A stretch of DNA of 64,000 nt from Dyella silvae (GTDB taxonomy: Bacteria; Pseudomonadota; Gammaproteobacteria; Xanthomonadales; Rhodanobacteraceae), in the NCBI RefSeq assembly GCF_026421305.1, contig NZ_JAPJBQ010000008.1, positions 1 through 64,000 of the forward strand, given 5' to 3'. The notes beneath the pieces were generated by a model. The model ran no database searches. It saw only the letters and a program-made list of their open reading frames with translations, and was not told where the DNA came from. Positions within the stretch are counted from its first letter, which is position 1, and each line of letters begins with the position of its first letter. Position numbers and translations under genes: made by a program. Of this stretch, positions 8,796 through 18,916 are shown piece after piece.

Positions 8796-11700
8796 GCCCC
8801 AATGACACCACGCCGCTGTCAGCCGCCCCGGTGGCCGTGGATTACGACCCGTTTGCCGGTTCCGCACTTGAGCGCGTGGTGCCACCCACGGCACCCCAGC
8901 GCGAAGTGTGGCTGGCCTCGACGCTCGAACCTGCCGCGTCGCTGGCCTATAACGAATCGATCTCGCTGCGCCTGCGCGGCGAGTTGAACGTGTCGGCGCT
9001 GCAGACGGCGCTGCAGCAGTTGATGGACCGCCACGAAGCACTGCGCGCGACCTTCAGCAACGATGGCGACGAGCTCTATATCGCCGCACAACAGGACCTG
9101 CCCTGCCCCGTGCGCGACCTGTCCTGGCAGGGCGCGGACGAGCGCGAGGCCGAGATCGCCCTCACCCTGCAGCACGCGGTGACCACGCCCTTCGACCTGG
9201 AGAACGGCCCACTGGTCCGCGCCGAGCTGCTCCAGCTGGTTCCGCAGGATCATCTGCTGGTGTTCACGGCCCATCACATCGTGTGTGATGGCTGGTCGTT
9301 TGGCGTCATCGTGCGCGACCTTGCGGCGCTCTACGCACAGGCCATCGGTGCCGGTACCGAGCCCGCACCGGCCGACACCTTCGCCGACTACGCGCTGGCC
9401 GAAGCCGCGCATGAGCAAAGCGAAGAAGGCCGCAGCGCCGAGGCTTATTGGCTCAAGCGCTTTGCCGACGCCACGCCATCACTCGATCTCCCCACCGACC
9501 ACCCGCGCCCACGCCAGCGCAGCTTCAGCTCGCTCCGCGAAGACCTGATGCTCGATGCGTCGCTGATTGCAGATGTCAAACGCATGGGCGCACAGCGCAA
9601 CGCCAGCCTGTATGCCACCCTGCTGAGCGCGTTCGGCCTGTTGTTGCAGCGTCTGAGTGGGCAGGACGATGTGGTGATCGGCATTCCTTCCGCCGGCCAG
9701 GCCACCGGCGGCCACGACACGCTGGTAGGTCACTGCGTCAACGTGCTGCCGCTGCGCATCGCCATCGATCCGGCCACACCGTTCGCTACCAGTCTGCTGC
9801 AGGTGCGCAGCGATCTGCTCGATGCGTTCGACCATCAGCAGTACACGCTGGGCAGCTTGCTGGCGCATCTGGCCTTGCCGCGCGACCCGAGCCGGTTGCC
9901 GCTGGTCGGTGTGCTGTTCAACCTGGATCAGGCGCTGGACGAACGCAGCGTGACCTTCCCCGGGCTGTCGTTCGAATTCGCCGGGAATCCGCGCGCCTTC
10001 GAGAACTTCGAGCTGTTCGTCAATGCCGTGCAGGTCAACGGCGGCGTGCGGCTGGAGTGCCAGTACAACGCCGATTTGTTCGATGCCGTCACCATCCGTG
10101 CCTGGCTGGATGCGTATGCCACCCTGTTGCGCCACGCCACGCTCACGCCTGAAGCGGCCAGTGGCGCGCTGGCGCTGGTCTCCGATGCGGCGAGCGTCGC
10201 CCTGCAAGCCATGCAGCCGGCGCGCACGCCGTATCCTGCGCAGCAGCTCGCCCACGAATATTTTGAAGCGCAGGTGGATCGCGCACCGTCGCGCAGTGCC
10301 GTTGCTGCCGGCAGCGATCTGTTGACCTACGCGCAACTCGAAGCGCGTGCCAATCGCATCGCCCACGTGCTGCGTGCACGCGGCATCGGCGGCGGTAGTC
10401 TGGTCGGCCTGTCGCTGTCGCGCAGTCCCAACATGGTTGCTGCGCTACTCGCCGTGCTGAAGTCGGGCGCGGGCTATGTGCCGCTCGATCCGAGCTTCCC
10501 GCCGGACCGCCTGTCGTTCATGGCGGAAGACGCCGCACTGGCCGCATTGATCGTCGATGACGCCGCCTCCGCCGCCTTCTCGTTCCCCGAATCGCAGGTG
10601 CTGTCACTGACGCGCGACGCCGCCCTCATCGAAACGGCCAGCGCGGAGCGATTGCCACGCGACGACCAGGCAGCCACGCCGGAATCGGTGGCCTACCTCA
10701 TCTACACCTCGGGCTCCACCGGCAAACCCAAGGGCGTGCGCGTACCGCATCGCGCCACCGCCAATTTCATCAGCAGCATGCAACAGGCGCCGGGCATCAG
10801 CGAAGACGATCGTCTCGTCGCCGTCACCACGCTTTCCTTCGATATCGCCTTCCTGGAACTGATGCTGCCACTCAGCGTCGGCGCTGCCATCGTGCTGGCG
10901 AGCTATGACGACGTGCGCGACGGCACAGCGCTTCGCCGGCTGGTGGAAGAAAGCGGCGCGACCTTCATGCAGGCGACTCCGGCAGGCTGGCGCATCCTGC
11001 TGGAATCCGGCTGGGCGGGCCGCGACGGTTTCAAGGCACTGGCCGGCGGCGAACCGCTGCCGCTGGATCTGGCCGAGCTGCTGCTGGAACGCTGCGCCGA
11101 ACTATGGAATGTCTACGGCCCCACCGAAACCACCGTGTGGTCCACGCTGTGGCGCGTGCACGACCCGCGCGCTGGCATCTTCATTGGCCAGCCGATCGCC
11201 AACACCACCGTCTACATCCTCGACGGACACGGCTCGCTCTGCCCGCTGGGCATGCCCGGTGAAATGTATATCGGTGGCGACGGCGTCACCCTGGGCTATC
11301 TCAACCGCCCCGAACTGAATACCGAGCGCTTCTTGCCCGATCCGTTCGCCACGACCGCCGGCGCGCGCATGTATCGCACGGGCGACCGTGGACGCTGGCT
11401 CGCCAACGGGCAGCTCGAACATCGCGGCCGCCTGGATTTTCAGGTGAAGATCCGCGGCTATCGCATCGAACTCGGCGAAATCGAAACGGCGCTTGCCGAC
11501 CTGCCGGAAGTGGCGCGTGCCGTCGTGGTCGCCCGCGAGGATCGCCCCGGCGACGTGCGGCTGGTCGCCTACGTGGTGCCCAACGAAGGCGCCGCCATCG
11601 AAGAAACCGACCTGTGTCCGCGGCTGCGCCAGCGCCTGCCGGACTACATGGTGCCGCAGCACATGATGGCGCTAGCAGCCATTCCGTTGCTGCCCAACGG

Positions 11701-14700
11701 CAAGATCGACCGCAAGTCGCTGCCCGCACCGCCGGTGCAAACCGTGGCCGCCAACCGCGAACGCCAGGCACCGCAGACCGATACCGAGCAGCGCGTTGCC
11801 GCCGCCATGGAGTTGGTGCTGGCATTGCCCGGGCTCGACGTGCGCGACAACTTCTTCGCACTGGGCGGCCACTCGCTATTGGCAGCCCAGCTCACCTCAC
11901 GACTCAATCGCGAGTTTGAGATCACGCTTTCGTTCCGCACGCTGTTCGACGCACCCACCATCGCCAGCCTCGCCGCGACCATCGACCAGCTCAAGGCCAG
12001 CGGCACGGCCACCGCGGCACCTGCCATCGTGCGCCGCAACGATCAGCAACGCGCACCGCTGTCATTGATGCAGCGCCGCCTGTGGGCACTGGAAGAACTG
12101 CAACCCGGCCGCGTCACCTACAACGCGCCATCCGCCCATCGCCTGCGCGGCAAACTCAACGAAGCGGCGTTCGATCAGGCCATGCAGGAAATGATGCGCC
12201 GCCAGCCGATCCTGCGCACGGCGTTCCGGCGCAACGGCGATGATGTCGAACAAGTGGTGGAAGACCTCACGCTGACGCTGTTCCCGGCGGAAGATCTTTC
12301 CTCGCTGCCGGAAAGCGATCGCGAAGCGGTGCTGATGGAGCGCCTGCAAACGCTCACCGATACGCCGTTCGAGCTCACCCGCGCACCGCTGTTCAGCGCC
12401 CGCATGTTCAAGCTGGCCGACGACGAGCATGTGTTCTTCTTCATGCCGCACCACATCATCTGGGATGGCTGGTCGTTCGACATCCTGTATACCGAACTCT
12501 CGCAACTCTACAAAGCGTTTGCCGAAGGCCACCCCTCGCCGCTGCCTGAGCTGCCTGTGAGTTACGGCGACTTTGCTACCTGGCATGCCACCTGGCTGGA
12601 GAGCGAGCCCTTCAAGGCGCAGCTCGGCTATTGGCAGAACCGTCTGGGCAAAGCGGAAGAAACGCGCGCGTTGCCCACCGACCATCCGCGCCGCCCCGGC
12701 ATGTCCGGCGTTGGCCGCACCGAATGGATCCGCGTACCGAAAGACGCCACCGACGCCATGCACGAGGTCGCACGCAAGGCCGACGCCACGCTCAACATGG
12801 CCTTGCTCGCGCTGTACTACGTGCTGCTGAGCGGCATGACTGGCGAGCGCCATCTGGTGGTCGGCACGCCGGTACGTGCACGCAACCAGACCGAAGTCGA
12901 AGCCGTGATGGGTTACTTCAACAACCTGTTGCCGTTGCACATCACTGTCGATCCGTCGCAGCGCTTCATCGACTTCGTGCGCCAGGTGAAGGACGCTGCC
13001 ATCGAGAGCTTCGGCCACCCGGATGTGCCGCTGGAGTACCTGCAGCGCGAGCTGCGCAGCGGTCACGGCAACGGTGCCGTGCTCTATCAGGCGCTGTTCT
13101 CGTTCCAGGACGCGCGCCAGCGCATCGTCGACTGGGGCGGTCTGCATCACGAGCAGATCCTGCTGTTCCAGAGCGGCGCCACCGAAGACCTCGGCCTGTG
13201 GTTCCTGGAAAACACCAAGGGCCTGCTGGGCGGCGTCACCTACAACGCGGACATCCTGCAGGCCGCCACGGCCCGCTTGCAGCGCGATCGCTACCTCACC
13301 CTGATGGCACGGGTCAGCGCGGATCCGCTGCAGACCATCGACGCACTGGTCGCCGCCAATGACGACGAGTTGGCACAGCTGGCGCAATGGAACGCCTCCG
13401 CCAGCCCCGCCGAATCAACCTTCGCCGATGTCGTCACGCAATTCGAAACACAGGCCGATAGCCATCCGCAGCAACCGGCTCTCGCCGTCGGCAACTGGAA
13501 TACGTCGTACGCGGAGCTGGAGACGCGCAGCAACCGCATCGCCGCCTGCCTGCGTGCGCGTGGCGTAAGCACCGGAACCGCCGTGGGCCTGTGCGCCCCG
13601 GCGGGCGTAGGCCGACTGGCCGCATTGCTGGGCACGCTCAAGTCGGGTGGCACGCTCGTGTTGCTCGATCCCGAAGATCCGCCGGCACGGTTGCGCCATA
13701 TCATCGACGACGCCGATGTATCGGTGCTGGTAGGCAACTCGGAGCTCGACAACGCGCTGAGCTGGACGAAGGGCAAGACCCTCTGGCTGGATACGGATAC
13801 CAGCGAGATCATCGCCGCCTCCGCTGAGCGCTCGCCCGATCGTCGTATCTCGCCCGATGATCTCGCTTTCGCCGTGTACGTGCCGGGCGAGCTTGGACAA
13901 GCACGCGGCACCGCCGTAACGCATCGCACGCTTGCCCTGCTGATTCAGGGTTTGCGCACCGCGCTGGATACGTCGGAAGCCGACCGCGTGCTGGGAACCG
14001 CGCCTACCACCACCGGCCTTTCCGTCATCGAACGCCTCCTGCCGTTGTGCAACGGTGCGAAGTTCGTACTTGGCAATCATCAGGCCGATGGCGAATCGCT
14101 GGCCGGACTGATGCAGGCCAGCGACGCCAACGTCGTGTTCGCATCCCCCGCGCTGTGGCAATCGCTGCTCGCCACCGGTTGGCAAGGTCAACCGCAGCTC
14201 AAGGCCGTGTGCACCGTCAGCGCGCCACCACCGGCCCTGGCTGCGGAACTGGCCAAACGCACCGCCGGCGTGTGGAGCCTGCACGGCGCGGACGACAGCG
14301 CCATCATCGCCACCATCGGCAAGATCGATCGCCCGGAAGATGGCGTGCACAGCGGTCATGCGCTCGCCGGCACCATCGCCTGGATACTGGATGCGCAGCA
14401 GCGCCCCAGCCCCGTCGGCGCCATCGGCGAGTTGCATCTTGCTGGTGCCACGCTGAGCACGCCGTTCGGCAAGCGCGCGACAGCGCTGCGCACCATCAGC
14501 CTGCCCAACACACCAACACTCGTTTCCACCGGCATCCGCGCCCGCCGTCTCGCCGACGGTCAGTTGCAGGCGCTCGGCCGTTTCGATCGGCGTCTGCGGA
14601 TACTTGGCCATGACGTCGACCCCACGGCCGCGGAAACCCTGCTGCGTGCACAGCCCAGCGTGGCACAGGCGGTTGCCGTGGCACGCACGCATGCCGATGG

Positions 14701-15208
14701 CGAAAACCAGGTAGATGCCTACGTCGTCGCCGCACCCGGCCATGCGCCCGATCGCGAACAGCTGCGCACGTTGCTCAGCAACGCGCTTTCCGCCAACGAG
14801 GTACCGCGGCATCTGGTGCTGCTCGACCGGCTGCCGCTGCTCCCCGACGGCAGCGTAGATACGGCGGCCCTGCCCCTGCCCGGTGCTCACACCGACGATC
14901 TGTCGGAACTGGCCGTGCAGCCCAAGACACCGGGCGAGCAACTCTTGGCCGACATATGGCGCGATCTGTTGCACATCACCCAGGTACGCACCAGCGACAA
15001 CTTCTTCGATATCGGCGGGCACTCGCTGCTTGCCGTCGAGATGGCGGCGCGAGTGCAGCGTGACACGGGCGCGCGACTGAACTTGCTCGACATCGCCAAC
15101 GGCACGCTGGCCACGCTGGCGGCGGAGCTGCCGGATACCCCGCAGGCGCCGGCAGAGAAGCCAGCACCACTCGGACAAAGGTTACGGAAACTGTTTGGAA
15201 AACGCTGA
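8792..15208 (+). CDS. NRPS, C-A-PCP-C-A(degenerate)-PCP, no thioesterase
   Basis: A 2138-residue NRPS translated from the ATG overlapping the upstream stop. C1 has HHIVCDG (H161, H162, D166). The first A domain has YTSGSTGKPKG from 638 and specificity positions I read as DILQLGVVWK, eight of ten matching the usual glycine code. The first PCP has S1028. C2 has HHIIWDG (H1220, H1221, D1225). The second A domain is eroded: the A3 loop reads YVPGELGQARG (1696-1706), YGPTE is replaced by HGADD, the FD of core A4 is lost, and the catalytic lysine of NGK becomes serine (S2021 in PDGSVD). Its PCP is intact (S2078 in IGGHSLL). The protein then stops after a short basic tail. No TE, reductase or terminal C domain follows, so release is unexplained. 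Confidence 0.92.
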   Translation: MSPNDTTPLSAAPVAVDYDPFAGSALERVVPPTAPQREVWLASTLEPAASLAYNESISLRLRGELNVSALQTALQQLMDRHEALRATFSNDGDELYIAAQQDLPCPVRDLSWQGADEREAEIALTLQHAVTTPFDLENGPLVRAELLQLVPQDHLLVFTAHHIVCDGWSFGVIVRDLAALYAQAIGAGTEPAPADTFADYALAEAAHEQSEEGRSAEAYWLKRFADATPSLDLPTDHPRPRQRSFSSLREDLMLDASLIADVKRMGAQRNASLYATLLSAFGLLLQRLSGQDDVVIGIPSAGQATGGHDTLVGHCVNVLPLRIAIDPATPFATSLLQVRSDLLDAFDHQQYTLGSLLAHLALPRDPSRLPLVGVLFNLDQALDERSVTFPGLSFEFAGNPRAFENFELFVNAVQVNGGVRLECQYNADLFDAVTIRAWLDAYATLLRHATLTPEAASGALALVSDAASVALQAMQPARTPYPAQQLAHEYFEAQVDRAPSRSAVAAGSDLLTYAQLEARANRIAHVLRARGIGGGSLVGLSLSRSPNMVAALLAVLKSGAGYVPLDPSFPPDRLSFMAEDAALAALIVDDAASAAFSFPESQVLSLTRDAALIETASAERLPRDDQAATPESVAYLIYTSGSTGKPKGVRVPHRATANFISSMQQAPGISEDDRLVAVTTLSFDIAFLELMLPLSVGAAIVLASYDDVRDGTALRRLVEESGATFMQATPAGWRILLESGWAGRDGFKALAGGEPLPLDLAELLLERCAELWNVYGPTETTVWSTLWRVHDPRAGIFIGQPIANTTVYILDGHGSLCPLGMPGEMYIGGDGVTLGYLNRPELNTERFLPDPFATTAGARMYRTGDRGRWLANGQLEHRGRLDFQVKIRGYRIELGEIETALADLPEVARAVVVAREDRPGDVRLVAYVVPNEGAAIEETDLCPRLRQRLPDYMVPQHMMALAAIPLLPNGKIDRKSLPAPPVQTVAANRERQAPQTDTEQRVAAAMELVLALPGLDVRDNFFALGGHSLLAAQLTSRLNREFEITLSFRTLFDAPTIASLAATIDQLKASGTATAAPAIVRRNDQQRAPLSLMQRRLWALEELQPGRVTYNAPSAHRLRGKLNEAAFDQAMQEMMRRQPILRTAFRRNGDDVEQVVEDLTLTLFPAEDLSSLPESDREAVLMERLQTLTDTPFELTRAPLFSARMFKLADDEHVFFFMPHHIIWDGWSFDILYTELSQLYKAFAEGHPSPLPELPVSYGDFATWHATWLESEPFKAQLGYWQNRLGKAEETRALPTDHPRRPGMSGVGRTEWIRVPKDATDAMHEVARKADATLNMALLALYYVLLSGMTGERHLVVGTPVRARNQTEVEAVMGYFNNLLPLHITVDPSQRFIDFVRQVKDAAIESFGHPDVPLEYLQRELRSGHGNGAVLYQALFSFQDARQRIVDWGGLHHEQILLFQSGATEDLGLWFLENTKGLLGGVTYNADILQAATARLQRDRYLTLMARVSADPLQTIDALVAANDDELAQLAQWNASASPAESTFADVVTQFETQADSHPQQPALAVGNWNTSYAELETRSNRIAACLRARGVSTGTAVGLCAPAGVGRLAALLGTLKSGGTLVLLDPEDPPARLRHIIDDADVSVLVGNSELDNALSWTKGKTLWLDTDTSEIIAASAERSPDRRISPDDLAFAVYVPGELGQARGTAVTHRTLALLIQGLRTALDTSEADRVLGTAPTTTGLSVIERLLPLCNGAKFVLGNHQADGESLAGLMQASDANVVFASPALWQSLLATGWQGQPQLKAVCTVSAPPPALAAELAKRTAGVWSLHGADDSAIIATIGKIDRPEDGVHSGHALAGTIAWILDAQQRPSPVGAIGELHLAGATLSTPFGKRATALRTISLPNTPTLVSTGIRARRLADGQLQALGRFDRRLRILGHDVDPTAAETLLRAQPSVAQAVAVARTHADGENQVDAYVVAAPGHAPDREQLRTLLSNALSANEVPRHLVLLDRLPLLPDGSVDTAALPLPGAHTDDLSELAVQPKTPGEQLLADIWRDLLHITQVRTSDNFFDIGGHSLLAVEMAARVQRDTGARLNLLDIANGTLATLAAELPDTPQAPAEKPAPLGQRLRKLFGKR

Positions 15209-15267
15209 TTCTTCGAGTTGAGGGTTTGTTTGTGCCTAAACACGATGTCCCTAAAGCGTCAATGCCA

Positions 15268-15367
15268 CCTCACCGTCATCCCTGCGAAAGCAGGGATCCA
15301 GCGCCTTTAGTCGTTACGTAAAACCAAAAGACACTGGATCCCTGCCTACGCAGGGATGACGGTGAGG
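15268..15367. repeat. Dispersed inverted repeat between NRPS and glycan genes
   Basis: Two arms CCTCACCGTCATCCCTGC and GCAGGGATGACGGTGAGG face each other around a core with GGATCCAG and ACTGGATCC. Related elements occur at 147-214 (half), 41711-41749 (half), 48066-48181, 49204-49324 and 52384-52481. It separates the two assembly-line genes from the glycan operon and could act as a transcriptional attenuator or simply be a parasitic repeat. Confidence 0.75.
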
Positions 15368-15419
15368 GAACAGGGAAGCAAGGCGGCAATCGTGAAAGGG
15401 TTCACAGGGGGAATTGGAG

Positions 15420-16550
15420 ATGATCGGAATGGCCTACGCCGTGTTCATCGCCTGCTGGCTGCTGCTGGTCTATGTCTTTGTGGGTTATCCCGCCTGGATC
15501 TGGCTGCAGGCACGCTTTGCGCCGAAACCGGTAAACAAGCAAACCATCACACCCACCGTATCGGTCATCATCGCCGTGCGCGATGGCGCGCGCTGCATCC
15601 AGACCAAGCTGTCCAATCTGGGTACGCTCAATTACCCGCGTGACCTGATCGAAATCATCGTGGTCTGCGACGGCTGCAGCGATGCCACCGCCAGCCTCGC
15701 GCGTCACTTCGGCGACCCGCGTGTGCGCGTGCTGGATTACAAAGATCGCCGCGGCAAGGCCGCCTGCCTCAACGACGCCATCGCCGTCGCCAAGGGCGAG
15801 GTATTGCTGCTCACCGACGTGCGCCAGAAGCTTGCACCCGTAGCGCTGCGCGAACTGGTCGCCAACCTGGCCGACCCCACCATCGGTGCGGTCGGCGGCG
15901 AGCTGCTGCTGGCCGATGCAGAAACCGGCTTTGCGCACAGCGTGGATGCCTACTGGCGTTACGAGAAAATGATCCGTTACGCCGAGAGCCAGTCTGGCTC
16001 CACCATCGGCGTCAGCGGCGCCATCTACGTCATGCGCCGCGAACTGTACAAACCGCTGCCCGAAGGCACGGTGCTCGACGACGTGCTGGTGCCCATGCGC
16101 GTGATCGCGGCCGGCAAGCGCGTGATCTTCGAACCGCGCGCGCTCGCGTGGGATCGCGTCACCCAGCTGCCCGCCGAAGAACGCGTGCGCAAGATCCGCA
16201 CGCTCGCCGGCAACTGCCAGCTGGTGCAGATCGCGCCATGGCTTCTGGAGCCCTGGCGCAACCCGGCATGGTTCCGTTTTGTCAGCCACAAATTGCTTCG
16301 TCTGGTCGCGCCTTGGCTGCTGTTGCTGCTAGCCATGACCTCTACCTATCTCACCACCTATCACCTCGCCTGCACCGTCACCTTCGTGCTGTTGCTGCTG
16401 GGTGGCGCGCTGGTGCTGGCTGGCCGGATGTTGCCGGTGTTCGCGCACTGGCTCCCGGTGAAGCTGGCTGTGGCTTTCTTCTATCTCAATCTGTTCGCGG
16501 CGCAGGCACTGGTCACCTTCGCCCGCAATCGTGGCCTGAATTTATGGTGA
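15420..16550 (+). CDS. Membrane glycosyltransferase, family 2
   Basis: A 376-residue inner-membrane GT2 enzyme. One hydrophobic helix lies at about 5-25 and a C-terminal hydrophobic pair at about 290-360. The catalytic domain between them starts with TVSVIIAVRDG and carries DGCSD and LLTDVRQ, the acidic positions that bind the nucleotide sugar and metal. The overall layout matches processive or lipid-carrier GT2 enzymes of polysaccharide loci. ATG at 15420 is preferred over the in-frame TTG at 15414 because AGGGGGA sits 8-9 bases upstream. The stop overlaps the start of the deacetylase gene, so it is the first cistron of a translationally coupled operon. Sugar donor and acceptor cannot be told from sequence. 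Confidence 0.88.
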   Translation: MIGMAYAVFIACWLLLVYVFVGYPAWIWLQARFAPKPVNKQTITPTVSVIIAVRDGARCIQTKLSNLGTLNYPRDLIEIIVVCDGCSDATASLARHFGDPRVRVLDYKDRRGKAACLNDAIAVAKGEVLLLTDVRQKLAPVALRELVANLADPTIGAVGGELLLADAETGFAHSVDAYWRYEKMIRYAESQSGSTIGVSGAIYVMRRELYKPLPEGTVLDDVLVPMRVIAAGKRVIFEPRALAWDRVTQLPAEERVRKIRTLAGNCQLVQIAPWLLEPWRNPAWFRFVSHKLLRLVAPWLLLLLAMTSTYLTTYHLACTVTFVLLLLGGALVLAGRMLPVFAHWLPVKLAVAFFYLNLFAAQALVTFARNRGLNLW

Positions 16551-17650
16551 CTTCCATGCCAGACAGCGGCACGAAGGTGGGTCTGCGAGGGCAGCTTGGC
16601 GAGCTGTGCTACAGCAGCGGCCTGCTGCATTCGCTGCAAAAGATGCGCTCGTGGTGGCGCAAGGATCTGCGCGTGCTCGCCTATCACCGCGTGATGCCGC
16701 TGCCTGATCCGGCCACCTACGATTTTGATCTCGAACTGATCAGCGCCACGCCCGAAGGCTTCCGCGAACAGATGCAGCACCTGAAGGCGCGCTATCACCC
16801 CATGCGCCTCAGCGACGTCGCCGCCACGCTCAATGCAGGCAAGGAACTTCCTGCCGATGCCGTGGTGGTGACCTTCGACGACGGCTACGACGACAACTAC
16901 CACGTTGCCTATCCGATTCTTCGCGAACTCGGCGTACCTGCCACGTTCTTCGTGTCCACCGGCCATATCGACAGCGGCCGGCCCTACGCCTACGACTGGC
17001 TCGTGCACCTGATTCTGCTCAGCCCTGCCGAACGCCTGCAACTGCCAGAGCTGGGCATCGACCTGCCGATGCCGTCAGACCGCTATGAACGCCGCGCGAT
17101 GGCCGCCATGGTGCTCGACCACATGAAGGAATTGGACGCGCTGACGCAAACCGCACTGACGCGGCGGCTGGCTGTCGCATGGAACATGCCCGGCGAAGTG
17201 GCGCCACCCGAATGCCGTCCCATGACCTGGGACCAGGTGCGCGAGATGCACGCCGATGGTTTCGAGTTTGGCTCGCATGGCGTGCATCACCGCATGCTCT
17301 CCAAACTTCCGCCGGCCGAGCTGGCGTTTGAGATCTGCCAGTCACGCGACACCTTGTTGCGCGAAGTGGGCGACGCTCCGCTGCACATGTCCTATCCGGT
17401 GGGCGGCGAGCGTGCCTATGACGAGCGCGTGATGGATATGACGCGCGACGCCGGCTACGAGCTGGCCTGCAACTACATTCCCGGCACCAATCCGCAACCC
17501 GCGTCGAACCGCTACGCGCTCTACCGGCTTGCCGTGGAGCGCAACATGGGCACGGGCTGGTTCGCCGCCATGCTGACCTTGCCCAGGCTGATGAGCTATC
17601 CGCCATCCAGCCGTCCCACCATTCAGGGGGGACCGGCATGTTCCCACTGA
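16544..17650 (+). CDS. Polysaccharide deacetylase (NodB fold) 1
   Basis: A 368-residue NodB-homology (carbohydrate esterase 4 type) protein. TFDDGYDD at 110-117 supplies the catalytic aspartate and first metal ligand region, and the later GSHGVHH (histidines at 245, 248 and 249) is the second metal motif. An ATYDFDLELISATPEGF segment before the core resembles exopolysaccharide-locus deacetylases. No signal peptide is visible, so it may act on the cytoplasmic side on lipid-linked sugars. The start ATG at 16544 overlaps the upstream stop; ATG at 16556 is an alternative. The stop overlaps the following ligase gene. Expected role is removal of N-acetyl groups from an amino sugar, leaving a free amine. 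Confidence 0.85.
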   Translation: MVTSMPDSGTKVGLRGQLGELCYSSGLLHSLQKMRSWWRKDLRVLAYHRVMPLPDPATYDFDLELISATPEGFREQMQHLKARYHPMRLSDVAATLNAGKELPADAVVVTFDDGYDDNYHVAYPILRELGVPATFFVSTGHIDSGRPYAYDWLVHLILLSPAERLQLPELGIDLPMPSDRYERRAMAAMVLDHMKELDALTQTALTRRLAVAWNMPGEVAPPECRPMTWDQVREMHADGFEFGSHGVHHRMLSKLPPAELAFEICQSRDTLLREVGDAPLHMSYPVGGERAYDERVMDMTRDAGYELACNYIPGTNPQPASNRYALYRLAVERNMGTGWFAAMLTLPRLMSYPPSSRPTIQGGPACSH

Positions 17651-18900
17651 TCCTGCTCTATCTCGTGCTCACCATCGTGCGTCCACAGGATTACGTGGCC
17701 GCGCTGGTCGGCGTGCCCGTGCTGCCGGTGGTGCTGATTCTGGCTTTTCTCAGCTGGCTTGGCTCACGCGCACGCACCTTCGCCGCGCCGCAGTTCGCTC
17801 TGCTGCCTGCGTTTCTGTTCGTGCTGATGATCTCGCAGGCCACCAACGGCTGGGTGGGCGGCATGCTCGATCAGCTCGGCAAATTCGGTCCCGCGGTAAT
17901 CGCTTTCTTCATTCTCGCGGCCGCCTGCACCAGCCGCGAGCACGTCATCACCACCATGAAGGTGATCGTGGTCTGCTCGTTCGTGCTGGCCTTGCACGGC
18001 GTGGGACAAGCACAAACCGGCGTCGGCTGGACCGGCATACCCGTGGGCGAAGACGGCCGTATCCAGTACGTAGGCATCTTCAACGACCCCAACGACCTCG
18101 GCCTGCTGTTTGTCGCCGCCTTGCCGATGGCCGTCTATCTCAGCCGCCGCGCGGGCATCTTCGGCCGCATGTTCTGGCTGGGCGGTGCTGCGCTGCTGCT
18201 CTACGGTATCCGTCTCACCAACTCTCGCGGCGCGTTGCTCGCCGTGCTGGTGGTGGCAGGCGCCTATGTCTGGTATCGCCGCGGCCTGTTCACCGCCAGC
18301 GTACTCGGCGTGGTCGGCCTGGCCTGTCTGAAAGTGCTGTCCTCGCGCATGCAGGAACTCGACGCAGGCGAGGAGTCTGCCAACGGCCGCGTGGATGCCT
18401 GGTACTCGGGCCTGCACATGTTCATGTCGCACCCGCTCTTCGGCGTTGGCGCAGGCAACTTCACCGAATACAACGAACTCACCGCGCACAACTCCTTTGT
18501 GCTGGTGCTGGCTGAGGCCGGCTTCATTGGCTACGTGCTGTGGTTGGCTTTTGTCGGCTACAGCTTCTGGATGATGGCCGCCGCGCTCCGCTACAAGCCC
18601 GCGGCCGACAACACCGAGGCGATGGATGCCTGGCGATTGGAACGCCCGCTCGCGCTCACCCTGCTGTTGTCGCTGTGCGGCATGTTCACCACGGCGTTCT
18701 TCCTCAGCCGCAGCTACATGATCGTGCTCTATCTGATTCTGGCTGTGGTCACCGGGTACTACATCGGTGCACGGCAGCGCCTGCCCGGGTTGCGTTTGTT
18801 CACGCTTCACGATGGCGGCTGGCGCTGGGTACCCGCGGCCATGGGCAGCATCGCCGGGCTTTTTGTATTGGTGGCCGTTCTGTTGCGAACGGCGGGGTGA
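17638..18900 (+). CDS. O-antigen ligase / Wzy-like polymerase family membrane protein
   Basis: A 420-residue polytopic membrane protein with about ten to twelve hydrophobic helices. A large periplasmic-type loop begins near residue 240 (LDAGEESANGRVDAW) and ends with THNSF-like AHNSFVLVLAEAGFIG, the Wzy_C/O-antigen ligase signature. FNDPNDLG in the middle is typical of the exopolysaccharide-locus subgroup. Such proteins polymerise repeat units on undecaprenyl diphosphate or transfer a glycan to its acceptor. The start overlaps the deacetylase gene by 13 bases. Whether it works as polymerase or ligase is not decidable from sequence. Confidence 0.87.
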   Translation: MFPLILLYLVLTIVRPQDYVAALVGVPVLPVVLILAFLSWLGSRARTFAAPQFALLPAFLFVLMISQATNGWVGGMLDQLGKFGPAVIAFFILAAACTSREHVITTMKVIVVCSFVLALHGVGQAQTGVGWTGIPVGEDGRIQYVGIFNDPNDLGLLFVAALPMAVYLSRRAGIFGRMFWLGGAALLLYGIRLTNSRGALLAVLVVAGAYVWYRRGLFTASVLGVVGLACLKVLSSRMQELDAGEESANGRVDAWYSGLHMFMSHPLFGVGAGNFTEYNELTAHNSFVLVLAEAGFIGYVLWLAFVGYSFWMMAAALRYKPAADNTEAMDAWRLERPLALTLLLSLCGMFTTAFFLSRSYMIVLYLILAVVTGYYIGARQRLPGLRLFTLHDGGWRWVPAAMGSIAGLFVLVAVLLRTAG

Positions 18901-18916
18901 AACAGGAGGACCTCAC

